This document shows, one piece after another, positions 34,103-56,087 of a DNA stretch of 64,000 nt. Location of the stretch: positions 1,852,950 through 1,916,949 of the forward strand of contig NW_025813837.1 in assembly GCF_021917145.1 (NCBI RefSeq), given 5' to 3'. A model generated the notes under the pieces. The model saw only the letters and a program-made list of their open reading frames with translations. It was not told where the DNA came from and made no database searches. Source of the stretch: Hypomesus transpacificus. Taxonomy: Eukaryota; Chordata; Actinopteri; Osmeriformes; Osmeridae. Positions within the stretch are counted from its first letter, which is position 1. Each line of letters opens with the position of its first letter. The position numbers and the translations under genes are program-made.

Positions 34103-37100
34103 CCCCCCTCGTTTTAAACAAGTGACTGGGGTTTTGGAGGCTTTCAGATCACAGGCGGATGACTGTGTCAAGGAACATTCCAGCAGGTATTGATGCATGT
34201 ACACTATCCATTTTTTTAAATGCCTATGCTGAGTAGCTGACAGAATTCTTTAGGAGGTACTATTTTAGTTTGAATTGAACAAAAGTCTTGACAGAAATTG
34301 ATATATTGAGCAGTTTTTTCACTTTTTAAATTTGTGATGTGATTGTTTGTGTGCTTTGCTTACAATTAGAGAGTTGGTGAACCTTCTTGTACTGTATTAT
34401 CATCAAAATATCACATTACCTCAGGGGATATGCACTCAATTGCTTTTTCATCAACATCAATCATGACACATCTTGACTAACTGGATATTTCAATACCTTG
34501 CCTTCAGTTAACATCTCACACATTAAAGAAAAATAATCTAGAATCAGTCAGCAATAACAGGAAGAAATCCCATCTCATGTTGTATGAATCTGTTTGTCTG
34601 ATAGGTGGGGTAGTGGATGAAGTGTTGAAACTACTGCCTCAAAATATTGCAGGAAAATAATATGCAAAATAATATTGCATATTACAATTACAGACAATCC
34701 AGTATTACTGTTTTAAGCAGCAAAGTGAGTCTTGAGGCTCTGGATGAAGATGTAGTTACTAATACAATTTGTACTGTCGTACACTTGCAATCAGTGCCTT
34801 TCAAATTGTCTTATTTTATTGTCTGTTACTAAATTAAATGTTGTTGATGTTTTCTGTTGCCTTATCTTGTTTATTATGTTTACTGTATGCACCTTCCCAC
34901 AAAAGTAAATTCCTTGTTTGTGAACACTTACTTGGCGATTAAACACTATTCTGATTCTTCGTTTTATATATAGGGAAATTATATTTTTTTATTTAATAAT
35001 TTACATGTATTGGTTTACTTAACCGGTAGCACTATTGTTGTTGTTCTTGTTAAGAGTTAAACAATTTAACTGAAGGATGTTCTAAGGAGGAGAAAAATAG
35101 TACAGCTGTTTTTGTATGCGTAGATTACTATTTTATCTCAACATATTTAAATATATGATATACTGTCTACTGTAAATGTATGATATAATATAAAGATAAA
35201 TGTACCATGGCATAAGATATATAATGGTATTCTTCTTTTTAAACTGTATTGTGGCAGCCACCAGGGAATGCTAACCTTCCCTTGTTCACAGGAGGGCAAC
35301 ATTCTAAATTTGCATTCTTGTCCCAAGATATGTGCTAAGTTTAATTTGTGCACATTAGCGTTCACTTTATATCATAAAATACACAGTATGGCCCCTTTTT
35401 CCCTGACATGGGTTGAGCCTAGTCCTAAAGTAAGTGAAAACTTCAATGAAGATCTCCATTGAAAGGGTTTTTTGGCTAGGACTAGCCATAATCCATGTCT
35501 TGGAAACTGGGCCTATATAGGGCATACGCTAAAGTTTACTGAAGGAAAATGTCTGTTAATTGTACATAAGACAACACACAACTTAAGTGAGGCCTTCAAA
35601 TGAGTTGCTTAGGTTCATTGTTCAATAATCAGTCATCCCATTTCTCATGTGAGCTAGAAATATAATTGAAACACAATTGAAGTTGCCTTCTGCTATCTTG
35701 ATTTGGTAATCGTCAACTGGGTTCAACATTCAAGGTTCAACTGTCTTCACCTGTCATGAGAAGTTGGGGTTGACTGCTCAGAGCCTGTCAGCCTGTCAAC
35801 CCGGAATAGTTCATTACCATACCAGAGGGGAAAGCTTTCCCCAAGGATAATTATAGCCTGTGTCTTATGCAATTCTACCATGCTTTAGGCTCTCACGTAA
35901 GTCTTAAGGTTAAGTGACGATCAGATACATGTTTTTGAAGTCAGAGAAGCCATTTCATACTGATTTCTAAAGACTGGTTAGAGGTATTAGCCATGATGTC
36001 AAATGGATTAATTTCCCATTGGCTTTCATCATTTATTTGAAGTAGGCTTACTGAAACACACCTTGAGTAGTGGTAAGCCTTATTTAAAGGCCAATTAGTT
36101 GAAGAAGAAAGTAAGCTACTGGCGAACACAAGTCACAAGACTTAAAATAGGCACTCATTTTGTGTTCTTTAATCTTACAACCTTGTCTTGAAATGCCTGA
36201 CATCTTATGATAGGATAACCTAATGTCAAAACCACTTACCAAAAATAAAAACTATAATACAGGGGAAATTATTTTATCAAGCAGTGGTCTGGTTTGCGAG
36301 AGCCTTCCGTTAGGTTCCACTAGGTGGCGGCATTGTAAAAAGAATCACCAAAAGTACATTCCTCAGACAGCACTTTAAGTTTTGACTGTGTGTCGAACTC
36401 TGCAATTATGTAATTAGCACATGAACTCTAGATGGTGATTTGTGTTATTTCATGATTCCTGAGGAGGACATTAATTCAGTTTCAGGCCAAACCGTTTTGA
36501 GACACAGATAAACAATTCAGGGGAAAAAATCAAATCCTGGCCCCAGGTCTTCCCTACATCTTGGTGGCAAATGTCGAGTATAGCTTGACTTAGCCCGGGT
36601 CTTGGTGGAAAGATTCAAGATTCAACATTGATGTTGGTATTTACATGAAAAAAAACTTTTAGGTCATTCTTTCTTAGTAAAAATTAGGACAACTGGACAT
36701 ACTCTGTAAATAGGCAATACAATTGGATGTAGCAATATTCAGAGTCCCTCCAATCTTTTAAAGTTTCATACCAAGATAAGCTACATGCTTGCATGGTAAA
36801 GTGATCTGCACCAACTATCGAATGAGACACACAACACAGGTCTAGATCCAGACACAACGTTTAATGCAATTATTTTTCTACAAGAAAATGAAAACAAATC
36901 ACTAAGATTAGAAAACAATTTTTTTCATACAATGTCTTAACATTAAAGGCTAGAGCTATTACACAGGCAAGTGTAAAAAAGAAATACACATAATTAATAT
37001 ATAAAAAAACAAACATCTAATCCACGAGTGGAAGCTATCAGATGAGATATCAGATGTCTTAGACTTGGAGCATAAACAGAGCTGAGGGAGGGTCAAAGCA

Positions 37101-37303
37101 ACTATTTGTACAACACAGAAAACGGAGGCACCAAGAACAAGGGAAACACAGTGGAAGGAAATAAAAAGTTGTCGTTCTTTTATCTTCATGTACGATACAC
37201 AGAACAGTCATGGGGTTTCTGCGCTTTTAGAAGCATGTGAGGATGCGGGTGTGTGAACTGGGGGGTGAGGGGGGGGGGGGGGGGTGAGGGGGGGGCCTCA
37301 AGG
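34103..37303. other. Spacer between the SLC16 gene and gldc
   Basis: 3.2 kb without a recognisable gene. AT-rich throughout. A palindromic repeat lies at 35391-35520. The two genes converge, so both 3' UTRs are here. For gldc a reverse-strand ATTAAA at 36860-36865 is the only candidate hexamer I noted. A broken G run at 37261-37295 is just beyond the gldc stop codon. Confidence 0.5.
35391..35520. mobile_element. Foldback (palindromic) MITE-like repeat
   Basis: Two arms of about 60 bases pair imperfectly around 35455: the left arm has gacatgggttgagcctagtc and aacttcaatg, and the right arm read backwards has gacatggattatggctagtc and ccctttcaat. Such hairpins built on a gactaggctta core are scattered in fish genomes. 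No gene inside. Confidence 0.65.
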
Positions 37304-49371
<12,068 letters not shown>

Positions 49372-50402
49372 CTTGAGATCCCTATATGAACTGTTTAGAA
49401 AGGAATCCTTCCCCCTGCTCTCAAATGAATCACCCCGACACTGATGTGAATTCTCCACAATACTCTGACAACTACTTAAACCGCTGAGTTTATTCACCGC
49501 CCAGTTGCATAAGAACTGACCAATCGATAAGTGAGATGTCGCTGACGCTCTGACGAGCCCCACTCAAACAGCTGCATAACTTTCTCACGTGGCCTCTATG
49601 TGTTAAACTGAGGAACAACACTGTTAGAGAATAGCCATAAGGATCGAGTGTATTAAACTAATGTGAAAGGACAATTAAATCATCATTATAGAAGCAATAT
49701 TATCGATAGCTCTGCCAAGTGATATGATAGGCCACTAAGAATTGGACAAGAAGACTGAGTAACAAAAACAGTAAGATCCTCGATTATCAAGAAAAATAGT
49801 TGAAATCTAAAGGAGTGAACGTCTTTTACATGAGCTTTGATTCATGTTCATCCCTTTCACATCGACTTATTAAAGTAATGTCTCTTGTAACAAGAAACAG
49901 GGTGATATGGCTCCACCTACAGTAGACCTCCAAACACTTTGTTCTACCTAGGCAGTCACCTATTCTCTGAAATAAATGAATAGGCTACAAACCTTTTGAT
50001 TGGTCATCAAACAATATTGCATAATAACCCCGGACTAGAATTCACACATACACGAGGAATTTAGATAGTACTTCGGAAATGTGCTCCTTTGAAATGTGTA
50101 AGAGTGGGTGTTGTAGGCTCTTACTGAATTAAACATACATACCTAGGTGAAGTCCTATCTTGCATGCTCACAATTGTACAAACCCCTTAAAGTCACTTAA
50201 CATGGTCATGATACACACATTGGGGTATACTAATAGGTAAATTGTATTGTTGCTATACAGGTAGATTGATTCAATCTCTAAATTCCTGCAATGCTTTGCT
50301 TTCTTATCAGCAACCAACAGGAATCATTTTCATGCTAGTCACACGTGGAATGTCTGATAACAGTTACTGTCCGAGTAGGAAAAACAAATACTGGTCTCAA
50401 TC
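49372..50402. promoter_or_regulatory. Divergent spacer, gldc / mboat4
   Basis: About 1.1 kb between the two start codons. The frame upstream of the gldc ATG is open for 64 codons but has no ATG, so it is treated as 5' UTR. Otherwise AT-rich with no recognised gene. Confidence 0.5.
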
Positions 50403-50410
50403 TATATAAA
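50403..50410 (+). promoter_or_regulatory. TATA box of mboat4
   Basis: TATATAAA 48-55 bases upstream of the mboat4 start codon, implying a transcript start near 50435 and a very short 5' UTR. Confidence 0.6.
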
Positions 50411-50457
50411 CCTATGTGCTCCCTCAAGTCAACGCATTCTTCACACACATCTCTAAT

Positions 50458-52080
50458 ATGGAACCCATACACTGGCTGTTTGAGCAGCATCCATTTCTGA
50501 TGTATCAAGTATTTTCAGTTCCCTTTGCATTTCTATTCTACGGTTTGTCCAGAGAGGGATATCTGTCCTTGGCAAACAGGTCTGTATGTTCCCCTATCTA
50601 TCCTTGATCTAATATAGCATGCTATCAAACGGACACAATGAAGCTGAATGTGGATGACATTGGCAGGCATGTGTTCCTGGCGTTGGGTGGATGCGCCCTG
50701 GCTGTCGTCAGTATGGGAGTGTACAGCCTGCTTTTGTTTGCTTCCACCGGGGTATTCCTGCTTCTGGTGTGTTCACTAAGCCCTGCACACGTCCATCCAT
50801 GGGTGTTTGGAGTGCAGATGTCCTGGCAAACCCTCTGGCACCTTTACATGCAGTACCGAGAATACTATCTCAACGAGACCACTCATGTCAGGTACTATTC
50901 TTCATGTCATATCGACGGTGCTATATTCGCTTGGAAATATATATATTTTGGATTGTACTTGATAAGTTTCCCATCGTACATTGTAATACCACTTGTATTC
51001 GTCCAATAGGGCAATACAAAAGCATTATTGAAGTTACAAATGACTGGAATCATGCAACTTAATCCGTGATGAATCTGCATGATTGTTTGCCCTCTCAGGT
51101 TTCTCTTATCGGTGTCCTCTCTGATGTTAATAACTCAGAGAATGAGCTCAGTGTCTGTGGACGTTCAGGAAGGCAGAGTCAGGATGTCATCTCGGCCAGC
51201 ACCCCTGGGCAGGCCCTGGGCTCTCCTCCCCCTCCTCAGCTACATGTTTAACTTCACAACCCTGCTTGGTGGACCCTTACAATCCTACCATCAGTTTGTG
51301 TGTTGTGTGGAACAGATTGACCGCAGCCCACCTCCACACCCTCTGCGAGTGGTCTTCTTGAAGGGTGTTCAGGTCTTCTCACTGGAATGCCTCAGAAGCT
51401 TTCTAACTCGTGTCCTCAGAGCCGGTGCTGGAGAGCTACCACGCTGCAGTGTTCTGGGTGGTGTCGTGTGGGCCTGGGGACTGGCATTAGCACTGAGGAC
51501 CAGGTACTATTCACACTGGAAGGTTAGCGAGTGCCTTAATAACGCAGCCGGATTTGGCTTCAGGGGAATCGGCACCGAAAACGTCCTAACTTCGTGGAGC
51601 GGGCTGTCAGACGGAAACGTCTTGACCACAGAGATGTCTTGTAGGGTGTCTGTGTTTGCACGACAGTGGAATGCTACCACCGCTGCCTGGCTACGTCGGC
51701 AAGTTTTCGACCGATGTAGAACTTCCCCTATAATGATGACATTTGGCTTTTCAATACTGTGGCATGGTCTGCACCCAGGCCAGTTTGTTGGATTTCTGAT
51801 CTGGGCTTCTGCAGTGAAAGCAGATCACCAGATACACCCGCACTTAAAGACTAGGCTTACGTCAACTTGGAGAAAATTGGGGTACGCTGGGCTGGGTTGG
51901 ATGCACACTCAAATTGTGATTACATGTGTTGTTATTGCTGTTGAGCTTCGAAGCTTTTCTTCTTTGAGATTGCTCTATGTGACATACATTGGTGTTTTTC
52001 CCTTTCTTTTCATATTGCTCTATATCGGGGGAAATGCCGTTGATTCACTTATAGTATTTTATGGGCAGCTACTTGATTAA
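50458..52080 (+). CDS. mboat4: Ghrelin O-acyltransferase (GOAT), MBOAT family
   Basis: Multi-pass endoplasmic reticulum enzyme that octanoylates Ser3 of ghrelin. Exons: 50458-50579, 50667-50891, 51099-52080; GT-AG; 442 residues (human 435). The start MEPIHWLFEQHPFLMYQVFS parallels human MEWLSLLHPLFLHQLFS. Shared stretches include FGVQMSWQTLWHL, REYYLNE, TTLLGGPLQSY, YYSHW, NNAAGFGF and HGLHPGQFVGF. By my count the two catalytic residues of the family fall exactly at the human positions: Asn307 in RQWNATTAAWLRR and His338 in ILWHGLHPGQ. The last exon carries about three quarters of the protein. It has a TATA box and is head-to-head with gldc. It ends 223 bases before the coq2 stop codon on the other strand. 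Confidence 0.95.
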
Positions 52081-52196
52081 CGACCACATACTGTAGATGT
52101 ACGCCTAACATGACGTAATTTAGGATGACTATCGAAAGTAAATATTGAGAAAAAAACATTGAATTTGTAAATTAAAAACTATTGCTCTGACTGAGC

Positions 52197-52202
52197 TTTA
52201 TT
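52197..52202 (-). terminator. Poly(A) signal of coq2
   Basis: TTTATT on the plus strand is AATAAA for coq2, 102 bases past its stop codon. Confidence 0.55.
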
Positions 52203-52255
52203 CAGTGGCTATACACTTTGTTGTCATGTATATCATAAATAGGTCATGCACCAGA

Positions 52256-52261
52256 AATAAA
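52256..52261 (+). terminator. Poly(A) signal of mboat4
   Basis: AATAAA 176 bases past the mboat4 stop codon. It lies beyond the coq2 signal, so the two 3' UTRs would overlap. Confidence 0.55.
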
Positions 52262-52303
52262 TAACTGTAGAGCCTTCTGCACAATTGGCTGTGTTCATTG
52301 TAG

Positions 52304-54673
52304 TTACTCATTTTGCAATAATGTCTCTCTTCTTTCTTTCCACAAATTGCCAGCGACTATTCCCAGAAACAGCAGCAGTCCAAGGTTTCTGTTTGACACA
52401 AATTTCTTCCAGCAGTCCTCTGGTTTGTTGATGTCCAGTGTGTAAATCTGTATGAAAAAGAGAAAAATGCACAAAACTATCATTTGAAAGTTTATACATT
52501 GAACATTTTACATTTAGCCTTCCTTGTGCATACAGTGCAGTCCTGCCATTAACATCTTTTAAAGGAAACTCATAATTACGTTGACGTACTGCATATAACA
52601 TCATGTCTCCTACCTGGTGAGTGAGGTGAATGGCTACTGTGGAGAGTACAGCGTAGTAAGGTAGAGTCTGGTCAGCATTGACTCCAGCCATTACCAGCCC
52701 TGACATCATGGCCACCATGAAGCCACTCAACCATGGCTTGGTTTGTTCCTGAAACCTCAACGCAGTGGACTTCACCCCTATTTTGATGTCATCATCTTTG
52801 TCCTGGTTACAAGAGATAATAGAATGACTCAAAACGGGTAGCCTTATGTTAACTGTGTATTGTTAGCAATTAGTGTCCTATTAGTGTCAAGAATGAAACA
52901 TATCCTGCATAGCACAGCTTGGAATGTTAACGTTCCAAAGTAGCTACATGTTAACAGCATGTTAACAGCATGCTAACAGCATGCTAACAGCATGCTAACA
53001 GCATGCTAACAGCATGCTAACAGGCTGACTGCTTCAGTCACCTGGTGGGCATAAATGGTGTCGTAAATCAGCGTCCACATCACTCCTGAGAAGTACAGGG
53101 GCAAGCACACTGACCAATCACAGGCGCCGGTCACAGCTGACCAACCAAGGAGTGCTCCCCAGTTGAACGTCAGTCCTGGTGCAAAAGAAAACACAACACA
53201 ATAGGGACAAAGCCCCAAAGTCCCATTGTAAAGGGGAGCGCCGTTACTTGATAACAATAGCAAACAAGGCAGGCAGAGACATACCCAGTACCAGCTGTGG
53301 CCAGTAGGTGATCCTCTTCATCAGTGGATAGGTTAGGACCAGAGAAAGGGAAGCTACCCCTAGGGCTATGCTGCAAATGACAGAATAAGGACAGTAAGAG
53401 TGTCAATCCATGAACAAGGAGGTTACAATGTATCTGCTGAAACCACTTAGGCTGCAAAACTGCCTCTTTTTCTATTTGCGCTGTACTGTCAATTTGAAGG
53501 AAAAACTAGTGTATTCATATATCCGATGCTATGATCCAAAGCAACCGATGGTACAGGGGGGATTTAAACCTTCAAACCTCTTGTCTGCAGTCAAGTGCTA
53601 TACCCTTGCAAAAACACTCGCAAAAAGGCCAAGTGCACTTGTTAGTGGGACTGGAGTACCTGTAGTAATTGAGGCAGAGCAGGACTCCTAGCGCCAAAGA
53701 GAGCTGCCCTCCCAGGAAGACCAGAGCCTGAAACTGAGAGACCTGACCAGAGGCGATGGGTCGAGTAGCCGTCCTGGACACCTGTATGCACCAAAAACAT
53801 GGACCACATCAAATGGCTTCAAAAATAAACTCACTTTTCCATATGAATTGTGTATTGTGGGAAGTTGCAAGTCTGATAACAACAGTATAACAACCAGAAG
53901 GTTGAGATATAGTAGGTACTGTTTTTGTAATACTGTTAGTGTAACAAATACAGTGGGTGATTTGCTGTGTATATGTAACCTTTTTGTCAAAATCCTTGTC
54001 CCACATGTCGTTGATGGTGCAGCCAGCTCCTCTCATTAGCAGAGCGCCGGTGCCGAACAAGGTGAGCAGGCCCAGATGAGGGAGGCACCCTGGGTCCGCG
54101 GCCAGACCAATGCTCCATGTACAAGGCAGGTACAACAGCCATGTTCCTACAATACACAGCCATTTCACAGACACTGAATGTTAGTTCAAGCACAGCTTAC
54201 AGTAAGCATGTATTAACACAAGAATAAGTCATGATATGAATAGACTTCCAAGATATTCCACCCAATCGTTTTCTTTAAGCCTAGTACCTCACAGAAGACA
54301 ATGCCACATTATGTTTACACACTGTTCAGACTTACTACGTGGCTTACTGACCAATTGGCTTATCAAGGCGCATTAATCGGAGGTATGGCTGCACAGCTGC
54401 TGGAGCAGAGTTTACAATCCCAGCAGCTGAAAAGCTGAACTGTCTTTTCCCACATGGTGCAGTGTCCCATCTGGTCAAGGGATGTAACCACGACCGCTGG
54501 CTGTGAAAGACTCGTTTCAAAACGCTTGTATCCAAATGTGAAGACAAGTCAGTCTTTTTATCTTTCTTAAGGAAACTGGAAGACAGGGCAGGTAGATAGG
54601 ACTGGCAGCTTTCATAGTGTATCCTTCTCAGGGTGTTGAATGTGAGCCGAGTGGCAAACCGAACAGGGTTCAT
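52304..54673 (-). CDS. coq2: 4-hydroxybenzoate polyprenyltransferase, mitochondrial
   Basis: UbiA-family prenyltransferase of the inner mitochondrial membrane that joins 4-hydroxybenzoate to the polyprenyl chain in ubiquinone synthesis. Exons in transcript order: 54352-54673, 53980-54146, 53660-53781, 53285-53370, 53042-53175, 52614-52802, 52304-52447; GT-AG; 387 residues. The first ~90 residues are basic and Ser-rich, consistent with a mitochondrial presequence. The first Asp-rich prenyl-diphosphate motif is NDMWDKDFD (residues 153-161) and the second is [13 protein letters not shown] (270-282); both are intact. [20 protein letters not shown] and [11 protein letters not shown] are family hallmarks. 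An upstream non-coding exon near 55370-55440 is likely (see 55426-55450). Confidence 0.95.
52947..53023. repeat. 11-base tandem repeat in coq2 intron
   Basis: Seven head-to-tail copies of catgYtaacag, the first two with ttaac and the others with ctaac. Ends 18 bases from exon 53042-53175. Confidence 0.95.
53500..53607 (-). repeat. tRNA-Cys-headed SINE in coq2 intron
   Basis: On the minus strand: gggtatagcacttgactgca, then gacaagaggtttgaagg, then a diverged tail (gctttggatcatagcatc). Very eroded. Confidence 0.5.
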
Positions 54674-54857
54674 CTCTCTCTTGCTCCACGGTCAGTCATG
54701 CCCTGAAACACAAAGCATTGAAACATGGTGTTCGCTTATTGGTTAACAAATAATGTGCTTTGTCATGAAGGACTCACAAACAAAAGGAAAGCGTTGCATG
54801 CTCAGGACATTTCTTTGGTGCTTCACGTGAACAATTAAATGAACGAACGTATGACAC

Positions 54858-55325
54858 TCACTGGCACATCGTGCCGACACAAGAAGAGTATTTCAAGGCT
54901 AACCTGTGTCCCTCACATTGTAGGAATAGCGGCTTGTCTGAGACAGTATCAAAAAACACAAACTTATGTTCAAGCTTGTGAAATAAAGACTGCCTAAATG
55001 CAGGGAGTTTGTGGAGGCTACGGTCAGTGTGAATAAGTGGATTTGCATTAGTGACAGAAGCAAAATCGTTCAGAAAGGCATACCTTATACTCGATAATTT
55101 CCTGTTACAATGACAGTGGTACGTGAGGTAAAATGTTCCGTCGGGAACCGTCATACAATTTGGTGTCCTGCCACTGCCGCCCCACGTGTGGTTAATCATA
55201 ACAGTCGTCATGGTTTGGATTTTATACATGGAAAATCTATTGGACACTTGAAAAAGGATTTGCAATAAAACAACAATAAAAATGCAGATATTTGTGATAC
55301 GGTCAAACGTAATAAACCCATTCAT
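54858..55325 (-). other. Unassigned 155-codon open frame upstream of coq2
   Basis: An ATG at 55325 opens 155 codons with one hydrophobic segment (ICIFIVVLLQILF) and several Cys and His. I recognise no family. It lies where the first coq2 intron would be, on the coq2 strand, and could be chance. A possible donor (acacag|gttagc) near 54903 would join it to the coq2 exon only out of frame. Confidence 0.2.
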
Positions 55326-55425
55326 GTAGTCACTAGGCACTTGTTTGAGGAATTTCTTTGTGCACCCCCCTACCTTGTCCCCGGCTTTGCTTGAACTGAA
55401 TGCGAGCGGAAGGCACACGAGCTTG

Positions 55426-55450
55426 CATGGTAGTCGCGGGAAAGATGGCG
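55426..55450. promoter_or_regulatory. Divergent promoter core, coq2 / ZNF462-like, with YY1-type motif
   Basis: AAGATGGCG at 55442-55450 matches the YY1 motif often found at transcription starts. On the plus strand its ATG opens a 10-codon upstream frame (MANIYEAVLC). On the minus strand an ATG at about 55430 opens a short frame ending at a gtaggg donor near 55371. Both look like first non-coding exons. Sequence around is relatively GC-rich. Confidence 0.45.
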
Positions 55451-56087
55451 AACATTTACGAAGCTGTCCTCTGCTAAAATGCTTCTCATAACATTGTCTG
55501 AAGCTTATTGATGGTCGAAATTGTGTGAGTATACACTTTAAGTAAGGTTACATGCATATTGCATATCACATTATATATCTCGGACAAACGAGCTCATGAG
55601 CAAACTAGCTATATGTTAGCCTACTACTGTAGAATAGGTTTTGAGGTGGGTCACTAGAAAACGAGGTTCGGATGCCTTTCCAGTGTCCCCTGGCTTTTCT
55701 CAGAAGGAGTAGCTCATTAACATGACGGACGATTTTAAAGCACACATTTCTAAACCCATAAACACTCCTTTTTGTATCTTGGAATGATTCCTGTATGGAG
55801 CTAACTAAATCATCGACATCTTGCAGTGTGATTATGTTTAGATCTGGATCTAGCGTTAGTATTAACAGCAAACATATTCCAAATCGAAAGACACCAAGGG
55901 TCAGTCATCCTGCATTTAACAATTTAAGAGCGAAAGACATGTTGAGGTTTATCTTGGGTATATTGTGCATATAATCAGCTGTATTACTTTCAGGTTTGTT
56001 CCACCATGGTTGTATTCTACAATGTATTAATTACTGTATATGTTCTAGGTGTTTCCTGTGTGATTGCATTCCTTTGTGCTTTTTGCA

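Noticed and set aside
49372-49563. Upstream extension of gldc by 64 codons
   Set aside because: The frame is open but has no ATG, and the downstream MQSCAKSWG matches the known GLDC start.
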